From assembly GCF_043641555.1 (NCBI RefSeq), contig NZ_JBHZRJ010000004.1, positions 310,001-374,000 on the forward strand: a stretch of 64,000 bases of DNA, in the 5' to 3' direction. The position numbers and the translations under genes are program-made. Source of the stretch: Saccharospirillum alexandrii_A. Lineage in GTDB: Bacteria > Pseudomonadota > Gammaproteobacteria > Pseudomonadales > Natronospirillaceae. The notes below the pieces were generated by a model that made no database searches, was not told the origin of the DNA, and worked only from the letters and a program-made list of their open reading frames with translations. Shown here piece after piece: positions 34,752 through 42,553 of the stretch. Position 1 is the first letter of the stretch, and each line of letters opens with the position of its first letter.

Positions 34752-36902
34752 GTGACCACGGACCAGCCCGACTCGTTTAGCGCCTGCCTGGAGCAGGCCT
34801 GGGTAGTCATGATCTCCGAACCGGTTTCGGCCCTCAGGCTGCTAGATCAGGCCCGAACACTGGTTGAGTCCGTCCCCTTAAGGGCCTGCCAACTGGCGTT
34901 TCATGAGGGTTGGGGATACAACTTTCTTGGTGATCACCTCGAGGCGCTAAAAAAGTTCTCCGAAGCTTTGGCCCTGGCTGAGCAACTCAAGCATCAGGAA
35001 GAAATCTGGCGTATCCATAACGGTATGGGCATGGCCTATCAGGGTATGGGGCAGTATGGTGAAGCACTGCACCACTATCGCCAGTCATTGGTGATCTGCC
35101 AGTCGATCAGCAATATGAACGGCCTCTTCGCCGCGCAGTTGAACCTGGCCTCACTGCATTACGAAATTGACGATCTCGACAGCGCTGAAGATCTGCTGAA
35201 CCAGGCGCTGGGTCTCGATACTTCTACCGTGACGGCTGAAAACCTCGGTGAAGCCGCCCTGTTACAAGCCCACCTGCATAGCCGGCACAGCCGTTTTCAG
35301 GATGCGCTGCTGGGTTGCCGTGCCGCACTAGAGTATGCCCGCCAGCTGAATTTCGGCCATCTAGAAATTCAGGCGCTGATCGCGGTTGCCCGCTGCCAGC
35401 GCCTGCAGAACCGCCTGGTCGAGGCTGAAACCACCTTGCTGGTGACCATCGATCACCCCGAGTTCGATAAAGAAGGCGTCACCGGGCTATACGCCTATAT
35501 CGAGCTGGCCAAGGTGCTCGCCTCTACCGGCCAATTTTCCCGGGCGGTGCATACCCTACGCCAGGGGCTGCGCCGCGAGGGCCTGCCCGAATTCAGTCTG
35601 ATTCAGCAACGTGCGCTGGAAACCCTGGCGGTGTGTCTGGAACGGGCCAGAAAATACCGGGCCGCGCACATCGTGCTGCGCCTGGCGCTGGATCTTGAAC
35701 GCAAGCTTCAACAGCGTGACGTTCGCCGCCAAATCGAGCTGCGTCAATACGAAGCCAAGATGGAAGACGAACGTCTGGCCCGGCAGATCGCGCAGCACGA
35801 GAACCGGCAACTCAAGGCCGCCCAGTCCCGGCTGCAACTGATCAATGAGCTGGCACGCCAGCTGGCCTCGTCGCTGCGCATGGACGATATCGGCCAAAAG
35901 CTGTACGACATTGTTCGCCAGCGGCTCGATGTGCACTTTGTCTCACTGGCGCTGAACCGCCCCGATGTTGAAGCCATCGAATATGTGATGGTCATTGACG
36001 ACGGCGCCCGGCTGCCCGGGTTTTCCATTCCCTATTCATTCGATCAAAGCCGTGCGGTGCAGGCGATTCGTTCCGGCGAGCCCCTGCTGATCACCGGCGA
36101 AAAACACCGGGCCAGTTCGCTCAGGCTGGGCGATAACCGCAAATTGCCGCTGTCGCAGCTGTTTGTGCCATTGATTCACAATCAGGCCGTTATCGGCATG
36201 GTGTCGCTGCAAAGTTCCGTGGCTGAACGCTTTGGGTCCGATGAACTGGAGCTACTGAGCTCGCTGGCCCCTTTCCTCGCCATTACGCTCAGCAATGCAC
36301 TCAGCCACCAGCAACTGTATGAAGTGAATACCGCCCTGTCGCACGAGAAAACCCAAATAGAAGCGGCCCAGCAGCACATTGAGTACATGGCGAACCACGA
36401 CACCCTGACGCGCCTGCCCAACCGTCGACTGCTGGTCAACTTTGTGGATGAGCGAATCGCGATGGCCAATGAATCCGGCCGAGCCTTTTATCTGGTGTAC
36501 ATCGACCTCGATGGCTTCAAGCCGGTGAACGACCGCCATGGTCACCGCGTGGGCGACTCCGTCTTGACGGCGCTTGCCGGCCGGCTATCCGATGCCCTGC
36601 GCAAGACCGATTTCGCCGCTCGCGTCGGGGGCGACGAGTTTGTGATCATAGTGGATGATTTCGACAACGAACCGGCCATTCACGCCTTTATCAGCCGAAT
36701 GCTCTCGGTCATAGAAAAGCCGGTGATGTCCAATAACGAGCAGGTCGCGGTGTCGGCGAGCATTGGCGTGGCACGGTACGGATCGCATGGGCGGGATCTG
36801 GACACCCTGATGCACCATGCCGACCAGGCCATGTATGGCATCAAGCGCTCTGGCAAGGGCGGCATCGCCTACGCCGAGCAACACCCGCGCACGCTGTTTT
36901 AA
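34752..36902 (+). CDS. TPR-GAF-GGDEF diguanylate cyclase
   Basis: The 716-residue soluble protein has N-terminal tetratricopeptide-like repeats (~20-330, e.g. IHNGMGMAYQGMGQYGEALH), a coiled-coil linker (~335-375), a GAF domain (~375-520) and a C-terminal GGDEF domain with YIDLDGFKPVNDRHGHRVGD and the active GGDEFVIIVDD (~626). An inhibitory-site RxxD lies just before (RKTD). It should produce c-di-GMP in response to a partner bound by the TPRs or a small ligand in GAF. It starts at GTG 34752; no membrane segment is seen. Confidence 0.92.
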   Translation: MTTDQPDSFSACLEQAWVVMISEPVSALRLLDQARTLVESVPLRACQLAFHEGWGYNFLGDHLEALKKFSEALALAEQLKHQEEIWRIHNGMGMAYQGMGQYGEALHHYRQSLVICQSISNMNGLFAAQLNLASLHYEIDDLDSAEDLLNQALGLDTSTVTAENLGEAALLQAHLHSRHSRFQDALLGCRAALEYARQLNFGHLEIQALIAVARCQRLQNRLVEAETTLLVTIDHPEFDKEGVTGLYAYIELAKVLASTGQFSRAVHTLRQGLRREGLPEFSLIQQRALETLAVCLERARKYRAAHIVLRLALDLERKLQQRDVRRQIELRQYEAKMEDERLARQIAQHENRQLKAAQSRLQLINELARQLASSLRMDDIGQKLYDIVRQRLDVHFVSLALNRPDVEAIEYVMVIDDGARLPGFSIPYSFDQSRAVQAIRSGEPLLITGEKHRASSLRLGDNRKLPLSQLFVPLIHNQAVIGMVSLQSSVAERFGSDELELLSSLAPFLAITLSNALSHQQLYEVNTALSHEKTQIEAAQQHIEYMANHDTLTRLPNRRLLVNFVDERIAMANESGRAFYLVYIDLDGFKPVNDRHGHRVGDSVLTALAGRLSDALRKTDFAARVGGDEFVIIVDDFDNEPAIHAFISRMLSVIEKPVMSNNEQVAVSASIGVARYGSHGRDLDTLMHHADQAMYGIKRSGKGGIAYAEQHPRTLF

Positions 36903-36912
36903 CCGGCCCGGC

Positions 36913-37263
36913 TCAGGCGCCGGAAAAGCTCAGGATCTTGATGGCCAGGCTGACGAACACCAGCAAACTGACGAGCCAACTCCAGAACACCAGGGTTTCC
37001 CATAGGTGCCGGGCCCGTTGCCGCAAACCTTTGGGCGGGTCTTTTTCCGGCCGGGTCAGTGCCAGCAGCGCACCCAGCAACACCAGCCCCAGGCCAGCGA
37101 CAAAGCCAGTGAAGAGTTCGTCTCCGTTGAGTTCAGGGTGTGCCACCGCCCAGCCGATCATGGCCGGGAACACCAGGGCACCCAGCGTCATTAAAGGCCA
37201 GGCCAGTCGACGCATCGGGTAGAGTCGTACCAGGGTTGCGTGTTGCAGGGTCATCAGTTTCAT
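36913..37263 (-). CDS. Small membrane protein, unknown
   Basis: The 116 residues carry three hydrophobic segments (PLMTLGALVFPAMIGWAVA, GFVAGLGLVLLGALLAL, FWSWLVSLLVFVSLAIKIL) separated by short charged loops (TRPEKDPPKGLRQRAR). No family recognised. It converges on the GGDEF gene with ten bases between and lies 63 bp downstream of the amidotransferase gene on the same strand, so they may be cotranscribed. Confidence 0.7.
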   Translation of the reverse strand: MKLMTLQHATLVRLYPMRRLAWPLMTLGALVFPAMIGWAVAHPELNGDELFTGFVAGLGLVLLGALLALTRPEKDPPKGLRQRARHLWETLVFWSWLVSLLVFVSLAIKILSFSGA

Positions 37264-37326
37264 TGGGGAATGGAGTGCACCAGCGGTTGAATGGGCTAAC
37301 AGTTCGAGTCGGGCCCATCCTGCCTG

Positions 37327-38061
37327 CTATTGGGGGCGGGTGTCCAGAAAGTCGCGCATCCAGCGTGCAATTCGCTCGCCCTGGTGGTCAACCGCCAGGC
37401 TCCCGACAACCGCCTGCATTTGCTCGGCGGTAATGTCGCCTTCACGGTAACCCAGCAACGCCTGCTGATAGTCTTTGGTAAACTCAGGGTGCCCCTGAAA
37501 ACACAGCACCCGGCCCGGAATGTGATAGGCCGCGTAGCGACAGAAATCGTTGGTGAGCAGTGTTTCAGCACCCGGCGGCAGGGCCAGCACCTGATCGCGA
37601 TGGCTGATCAGTAACGACACCGGTTCAGGCTGATCGACAAAGGCGGGCAGGTCAGCTCGGGCCTGGTCATCAAAATCGTAGGTCATCACCCCGAGTCCCC
37701 AGCCACGGTCGGCTCGCCCGGCGGCCCCGCCCAGGGCATGCGCCAGCAACTGATGGCCAAAACAAATGCCGATGATGGGCTTTTCAGCCTCATAGACGTC
37801 TTTGCAGTAGGCGCGCAACCGAACAATCCAGTCGTCGTCGGCAAAGGCATCGTGCTGGCTGCCGGTAATCAGATAAGCATCGAAGTCGTCGATTGATTCC
37901 GGGTACTTTCCGTCAATGACCGGGAAAACCTCGATATTCCCGCTGAAATCGACGCTGTTTAACAGGGTCGTGAACATCCGCCCATAGCTGTGATAGCTCG
38001 GTTTCAGTGCGGGTCGCAGCACATCGGTTTCCAGGATGGCCAGTTTCAAGGGAGCTGTCAT
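37327..38061 (-). CDS. Class I glutamine amidotransferase (GMP synthase-like)
   Basis: The 244 residues have the triad glutaminase motifs: nucleophile in GICFGHQLLAHALGG (Cys ~98), His in CFQGHPEFTKDY (~190) and a following Glu. It belongs to the stand-alone GATase1 GMPS-like group, whose members hydrolyse gamma-glutamyl amides or carry out degradation of gamma-glutamyl compounds. The substrate here is unknown. ATG 38061 (MTAPLKLAILETD) was chosen; the in-frame extension upstream does not resemble the family. Confidence 0.88.
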   Translation of the reverse strand: MTAPLKLAILETDVLRPALKPSYHSYGRMFTTLLNSVDFSGNIEVFPVIDGKYPESIDDFDAYLITGSQHDAFADDDWIVRLRAYCKDVYEAEKPIIGICFGHQLLAHALGGAAGRADRGWGLGVMTYDFDDQARADLPAFVDQPEPVSLLISHRDQVLALPPGAETLLTNDFCRYAAYHIPGRVLCFQGHPEFTKDYQQALLGYREGDITAEQMQAVVGSLAVDHQGERIARWMRDFLDTRPQ

Positions 38062-38166
38062 AGGGGTCGGAAATTCCGCATCAGAAGTCGCAAGGCAGGG
38101 ACAGTCGGCCACAGCAGGGCCAAACCCGTTAAGGGGCCATTATGGTTATGGCGACGCGGATTTCAA

Positions 38167-38186
38167 GCGGCTCCGGACGGAGCCGC
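38167..38186 (-). terminator. Hairpin behind the OmpA-like lipoprotein gene
   Basis: GCGGCTCC-GGAC-GGAGCCGC forms a perfect 8-bp stem with a 4-base loop 20 bp behind the lipoprotein stop. On the minus strand it is followed by TTGAAATCC, a weak T tract, so it probably ends that transcript. Confidence 0.6.
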
Positions 38187-38205
38187 CTGTTAGAGCGAAA
38201 CCGAT

Positions 38206-38883
38206 TTATTCGGCAACGATGGCCTCAAGGCTGATTTCAACGCGGCGATTAGACGCCCGGCCCGTGGCGGTGCTGTTGTCGGCGATGGGGCGCAATTCAC
38301 CGTAGCCTTCAGCGGCAACGCGTTCAAACGCAATGCCCTGGCTCAGCAACACTTCGGCAACGCTGGCGGCACGACGCTCAGACAGCAGCTGGTTGTAGCT
38401 TTCAGCGCCGGTGCTGTCGGTGTGCCCCTCAATGGTGACCAGGGTGTTTTCATATTCCTGAACAACCCGGGCAACCGAGTTGAGCGTGTCCATAAAGTCG
38501 GGACGCAACTCAGAGCTGTCGGTATCGAAGGTGATGTTGCCAGGCATGATCAGGTTGATTTCGCCTTCTTCGGTGCGCTCTACCTGCACACCGCTGTTGA
38601 CCAGCTCTTCGCGCAGTTCCGCTTCCTGCCGGTCCATATACAGGCCCACACCGCCGCCGGCGACGCCGCCAATGCCGGCACCGATCAGGGCACGTTTGGC
38701 GCGTTCTTCTTTCGGTGCGGTGGCTGCACCCAGAACGGCGCCAATCAGGCCACCAGCGATGGCGCCCTTGGACGCGCCGCTGACCTGTGATTCGCCCGTG
38801 TACGCATCAAGCGTTGTACAACCGGTTAACACCGCGCCAGACAGAGCCAGTGGCAGCGCCAGTTTATGCCAGGTATTCATCAT
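38206..38883 (-). CDS. OmpA-family lipoprotein (YiaD-like)
   Basis: The 225 residues start with a lipoprotein signal with lipobox LTGC (Cys 22). Next comes a Gly-rich hydrophobic region (AIAGGLIGAVLGAATAPKEE, GAGIGGVAGGGVGLYM), typical of Gly-zipper proteins. The C-terminal OmpA domain binds peptidoglycan (NITFDTDSSELRP, VTIEGHTDSTGAESYNQLLSERRA, NRRVEISL). It should anchor the outer membrane to the cell wall. It is transcribed alone, between the Lrp gene and the amidotransferase. Confidence 0.93.
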   Translation of the reverse strand: MMNTWHKLALPLALSGAVLTGCTTLDAYTGESQVSGASKGAIAGGLIGAVLGAATAPKEERAKRALIGAGIGGVAGGGVGLYMDRQEAELREELVNSGVQVERTEEGEINLIMPGNITFDTDSSELRPDFMDTLNSVARVVQEYENTLVTIEGHTDSTGAESYNQLLSERRAASVAEVLLSQGIAFERVAAEGYGELRPIADNSTATGRASNRRVEISLEAIVAE

Positions 38884-38957
38884 TGATTCTCCGTTTCATA
38901 CATCAGGGTCGGTCAGCTTGGGCTGCCCGAAAAATACAATGGAAAGGCTAATGCAGA

Positions 38958-39488
38958 TCAGCGTTTAAATCGATGACTGATCAGGTCCAGCGGTAAGGCT
39001 GACGACTGTTTTGCCTCCTCCATCACAATATAGCTTTTAGACTCGCGCACGTGCGGCAGTGCCAGCAACAGATCACCCAGGTACTTGCGGTAGCTGGGCA
39101 GGTCTGTCAGCCGTATTTTAACCAGATAATCCGATTGACCCGACACCAGGTGGCACTCCTGCACGTAACTGAGACCATCGACCGCCTTGCGAAACTCATC
39201 AAACGCCTCGGCCGACTGATTCGACAGGGTGATCTCAATAAACACCAGCAAGCCCAGCCCCAATGCCTCGGGTGACAGTATGGCCTGGTAACCCTGAATC
39301 AGACCTGACTGCTCAAGCCGTTTTACCCGATCCATACAGGGCGTGGTCGACAGGCCGACCGTTTGAGCCAGATCGACATAGGAGATTCGGGCGTTATCCT
39401 GCAGCGTACGAAGGATCTTCAGATCGATTCGATCCAATTTACGGCTTTTGCCCGAGTCTGCAGAGGTTGGGTGGGTGGTGTCGGACAT
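38958..39488 (-). CDS. Lrp/AsnC family transcriptional regulator
   Basis: The 176 residues have an N-terminal winged helix-turn-helix (DRIDLKILRTLQDNARIS ... TTPCMDRVKRLEQSGLIQGY) and a C-terminal RAM/ACT-type domain (LVFIEITLSNQS, VQECHLVSGQSDYLVKI) that binds amino acids and drives octamer formation. The length and helix sequence are close to true Lrp, though an extended tail (SSALPLDLISHRFKR) is seen. The ATG at 39488 is preferred because the in-frame stretch before it overlaps the divergent tRNA gene and reads as random Arg-rich sequence. Confidence 0.93.
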   Translation of the reverse strand: MSDTTHPTSADSGKSRKLDRIDLKILRTLQDNARISYVDLAQTVGLSTTPCMDRVKRLEQSGLIQGYQAILSPEALGLGLLVFIEITLSNQSAEAFDEFRKAVDGLSYVQECHLVSGQSDYLVKIRLTDLPSYRKYLGDLLLALPHVRESKSYIVMEEAKQSSALPLDLISHRFKR

Positions 39489-39679
39489 CGATATTCCCCG
39501 GAAAGTGTCTCCAGCATACCTGAGCGCCTGGCGCCGAGGCAATCCGCGTACTCCACGACGGACGCGGGTGGAGTTGACGCCAACCCGGCGACTTCGTACT
39601 ATTGCGCAGCTCGCATAACCACACCGGACATTCCCGCAAATGCCCCGTGAAATCAATGGTTTGCGACGCCGACCTTTAT

Positions 39680-39756
39680 CGGAGAGTAGCTCAGCTTGGT
39701 AGAGCACTACGTTCGGGACGTAGGGGTCGCAGGTTCGAATCCTGTCTCTCCGACCA
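39680..39756 (+). tRNA. tRNA-Pro(CGG)
   Basis: The 77-nt cloverleaf has acceptor stem CGGAGAG/CTCTCCG, D-arm with AGCTCAGCTTGGTAGAGC, anticodon stem-loop CTACG-TTCGGGA-CGTAG (anticodon CGG), T-arm with GGTTCGAATCC and an encoded CCA end at 39754-39756. A shorter tRNA-like copy of its 3' part follows 35 bp downstream. Confidence 0.97.
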
Positions 39757-39790
39757 ACCTAATTTCAGCGTTACATCCAACACGATATCA

Positions 39791-39854
39791 CGAGACGGGC
39801 GACCCGTAGGTCGCAGCAGGATGGCCTGTCCGTTCAATCCCGTCTCTTCGACCA
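39791..39854 (+). pseudogene. tRNA-like remnant, degenerate copy of tRNA-Pro 3' part
   Basis: This stretch repeats the 3' end of the neighbouring tRNA-Pro in altered form: GTAGGTCGCAG, then TTCAATCCCGTCTCTTCG and CCA followed by ACTTATTT (the tRNA has CCAACCTAATTT). The 5' CGAGACGGG can pair with CCCGTCTC, and two small hairpins lie between (GACC-CGTA-GGTC, CAGG-ATGG-CCTG). It looks like a decayed tandem tRNA or a trace of recombination at the tRNA end. It lacks a normal D-arm and anticodon arm, so I do not call it a functional tRNA. Confidence 0.5.
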
Positions 39855-39868
39855 ACTTATTTGCAAGT

Positions 39869-40052
39869 CAAGTTTCGGAATTCGCAGCTGGCTATTTTGC
39901 CAGTCGTCCGCACCGGCCACCAGGTAGGGCTATCGAGGGTCGGCGTAAACCCATCCATGGGGCCTGGACCGCAGCATCCGTGCTGCGGACCACCCTCGAT
40001 AGCCCTACCTGGCACCCGGCGCTAATTCTTTAGTTGCGAATCCCGAAACTTG
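39869..40052. repeat. Long hairpin repeat, copy 2 (between tRNA-Pro and aldo/keto reductase)
   Basis: This is a 184-bp palindromic element. Outer inverted repeats are CAAGTTTCGGAATTCGC (39869-39885) against 40036-40052 (16 of 17 pair). The main stem 39920-39940 pairs perfectly over 21 bp with 39992-40012. The core has TCGGCGT, a small hairpin CCCA-TCCA-TGGG and CCGCAGCA-TCCG-TGCTGCGG. The core matches copies 1, 3 and 4; the main stem does not. It occupies the convergent gap between the tRNA and the minus-strand reductase gene. Confidence 0.9.
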
Positions 40053-40081
40053 AGTAATCGGATGCTAAGTCTTGAAACCCA

Positions 40082-40897
40082 TCAGTCAATATCCCACACA
40101 GGCGCAAAACTCGGGCTTGCCAGCCTTAGTCCCTGGTCCAGTGTATCGATGCGGTTCATTTCCGAGACGGTCAGCTCCAGGTCCATGGCGGCCAGGTTGC
40201 CTTGCAGGTGGTGGCGCTTGGTCGATGATGGAATGGTGATGATGCCGCGTTCCCGAACCCAGGCCAGGGCCACCTGGGCGGGCGAGACCCCTTTGTTCTC
40301 GGCAATCGCATTCAGCACCGGGTCGTCGTTGACGCGACCTACCGCCAGCGGCATGTAGCCGGTGACCAGAATGTCGTGTTGCTGGCAGTGATCGACCAAC
40401 TTGCGATTGTGCAGATAGGGGTGCACTTCCACCTGGTTGGTGAGCAGGCTGCCGGGGCCCAGTATCTTCAGGGCCTGGTCGATCTGAGCGGTGGTGAAGT
40501 TGGAGACGCCGATATGGCGGGTCAGGCCCGCGTCCTGCACGGCCTTAAGCTCACCCAGATAGACTTCCATGGGCACATCGTCTTCCGGGGCGGGCCAGTG
40601 AATCAGTAACAGGTCGACGTAATTCATGTTCAGGCGCGCGAGGCTTTTCTCGACGCTGGGGCGAAACAGGGCTTTGCTCAGCTGGTCTACCCAGACCTTG
40701 GTGGTCACAAACACTTCGTCCCGGCTGACCGGGCTGTCGGCAATGGCTTTGCCAACGGCGGCTTCGTTTTCATACATCTGGGCGGTATCGATGGTGCGAT
40801 AGCCCAGCGCCAGTGCCGTGGTGACCGCCTGGTGAGAGACGTCGTCTTTCAGTCTGTAGGTGCCCAGACCGGGGTTTTTCAAGATGGCTTCCGACAT
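40082..40897 (-). CDS. dkgB: Aldo/keto reductase (2,5-diketo-D-gluconate reductase type)
   Basis: This NADPH-dependent (alpha/beta)8-barrel carbonyl reductase has 271 residues with the tetrad motifs TIDTAQMYENEAAVG (Asp, Tyr), VTTKVWVD (Lys) and DLLLIHWPAPED (His), then IGVSNFTTAQID and the cofactor loop IPSSTKRHHLQGN. The size and N-terminus (MSEAILKNPGLGTYRL) fit the DkgB group. The start is ATG 40897; the upstream extension was rejected. The physiological substrate is not determined by sequence. Confidence 0.88.
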   Translation of the reverse strand: MSEAILKNPGLGTYRLKDDVSHQAVTTALALGYRTIDTAQMYENEAAVGKAIADSPVSRDEVFVTTKVWVDQLSKALFRPSVEKSLARLNMNYVDLLLIHWPAPEDDVPMEVYLGELKAVQDAGLTRHIGVSNFTTAQIDQALKILGPGSLLTNQVEVHPYLHNRKLVDHCQQHDILVTGYMPLAVGRVNDDPVLNAIAENKGVSPAQVALAWVRERGIITIPSSTKRHHLQGNLAAMDLELTVSEMNRIDTLDQGLRLASPSFAPVWDID

Positions 40898-41046
40898 TTC
40901 AGGCTCTCCGGCGTTACAATAGCAACCAATAAATAATGCGACAGATTGGTAGGGTGGGGGTGGTTTGCTGTGCTTAAAGGGTCGATCAGCCGCTGGCACT
41001 TCATATGGCCTGTCCACAAGAAGATAACGACATCATACGGGTGGTT

Positions 41047-41541
41047 ATGAAGAAGCTGGGAATATTGATCGCAACGCTGAGCCTGCTGGGCTGCAACACG
41101 GGCAGCGAGTCTGAGGTGGAAGGCGCTGAAGCGGGACTAGCACTAACCGATGTAACACTGGAAGGCAAAGCGGGGACCGGTCGCTGGTACACCCGGGCCC
41201 AGGTTGAACGGGGTCGTGAGACCTTTGAGGAGTATTGTGCGGCTTGCCATGGTGCTAACGCCGAAGCGACCCCGAACTGGCGCACGCTCGATGCCAATGG
41301 CAATTATCCGCCGCCGCCACTGAATGGCACCGCGCACGCCTGGCATCACCCGCTGGCGGTGTTGTCGATGGTGATCGAAGAAGGAGGCGAACCGCTTGGT
41401 GGTGTTATGCCCGCCTGGGGCGATACGCTGAGTGAGGCCGAAATTGTTGAGGTGATTGCCAGCTTTCAACGTTACTGGCCGGATGAGATTTATCAGCTCT
41501 GGCTGGAACGCGAACGCGCCAGTCGCGGGCTGACGCCTTGA
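41047..41541 (+). CDS. Monoheme cytochrome c lipoprotein
   Basis: The 164 residues start at ATG 41047 with a lipoprotein signal MKKLGILIATLSLLGCNTG (lipobox LLGC) and one heme c site YCAACHGANAE. The Met ligand is probably in GGVMPAWGDTLSEAE, followed by an amphipathic C-terminal helix. It is similar to small class I cytochromes that accept electrons in the periplasm. It is divergent from the reductase gene and converges, seven bases away, on the next gene. Confidence 0.87.
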   Translation: MKKLGILIATLSLLGCNTGSESEVEGAEAGLALTDVTLEGKAGTGRWYTRAQVERGRETFEEYCAACHGANAEATPNWRTLDANGNYPPPPLNGTAHAWHHPLAVLSMVIEEGGEPLGGVMPAWGDTLSEAEIVEVIASFQRYWPDEIYQLWLERERASRGLTP

Positions 41542-41548
41542 AGCGGCG

Positions 41549-42358
41549 TTAAAAAACCACACTGATCCGTATGGCCAACGGGATGCCCCGGTAAAAGTGC
41601 GTAATGTCATTGCTGAACCCTTCGCCACTGTAATCTTCCGAGAAACGAATGGTTGGCAGGGCAATAAACTCCGTCATGATCGGCCCCGCATGGGATTGCA
41701 GCGACAGCGGCGTACTGATGCTGAAAAAAGCGAGGCTGTCGCTTTCAATGCGGTCGCTGCCATCGATCAGTGGGTTGGCGTAGTCCCAGAGCAGCCAACC
41801 CGAACCAAAACCGCCACCGGCCTGCAAAGACAGGTGCTTGAACAGGGGCCAGCGTTTGCCCGCGGTCAGTTGCCAGCCGATAACACCCGGGTCTTCCAGA
41901 GTGTTGCCTCGTTCGTGATCAAATTCTGCGTCGAGGTAATAGGCAGACAGCGTGAGCTCCATCCCATCATCAAACCCGGCAGCGCCAATTTCATAACCGT
42001 GGCGACTGTGATAGGTGGATTGTTGGCCGATTTCCGGGAAATAACGGCCAACCCAGAACCGGCCCGAGTCGAATTCGGGTTCGTTCCAGCCTGAATGACC
42101 ATCTATTGACCGTTCCGATGGGTAACCACCGGAATTGAGGATCAGGGTAGCTTCGGTGTCGGCATACCAGCTTGTGGATGGTTGTGACAGGTGGGTGATG
42201 TCGCGGTCGTCAGGGTTTTCCGACTGAGCCAGTTGACCGGCCTCACCAATACTGGCCGAGCGGATTCGCTCTGGTTGTGAGGTACAGGCTGTCAGCAAGG
42301 TGCCAAGCAGCACCAGGCTGAAACGAGCGTAACGGGATCCAAGGTAGGCGAACGCCAT
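41549..42358 (-). CDS. Lipoprotein with predicted beta-barrel-like domain, unknown
   Basis: The 269 residues have a lipoprotein-type signal (ARFSLVLLGTLLTACTSQ, lipobox LTAC). The rest is rich in alternating beta-strand patterns with aromatic residues (YEIGAAGFDDGMELTLSAYYLDAEF, LSLQAGGGFGSGWLLWDYA) and ends ...AIRISVVF with a terminal Phe, as in outer-membrane barrels. A lipobox together with a terminal Phe is unusual, so either the barrel or the lipid anchor reading may be wrong. No family recognised. Confidence 0.7.
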   Translation of the reverse strand: MAFAYLGSRYARFSLVLLGTLLTACTSQPERIRSASIGEAGQLAQSENPDDRDITHLSQPSTSWYADTEATLILNSGGYPSERSIDGHSGWNEPEFDSGRFWVGRYFPEIGQQSTYHSRHGYEIGAAGFDDGMELTLSAYYLDAEFDHERGNTLEDPGVIGWQLTAGKRWPLFKHLSLQAGGGFGSGWLLWDYANPLIDGSDRIESDSLAFFSISTPLSLQSHAGPIMTEFIALPTIRFSEDYSGEGFSNDITHFYRGIPLAIRISVVF

Positions 42359-42553
42359 GACAATTTCCCTGAACAGTAGTGGTTGAGATCCATACAGTTG
42401 GGGAACTATACAACAGAGTGTTGTTCGCCGGTTAGCGGGTGTCCGCTTTATCTAGATTGTGTAAAGAGGTAAAGTTTCGGTTCGTTCCAAGAAGGAGCGG
42501 CAGGCATAAACGCCTGCGCAGCGAAAATAACAGATAACGAACAAGGAAACGTT

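Noticed and set aside
39602..40033. Open frame reading through tRNA-Pro and hairpin copy 2
   Set aside because: Contains the tRNA gene in translation and has no start signal.
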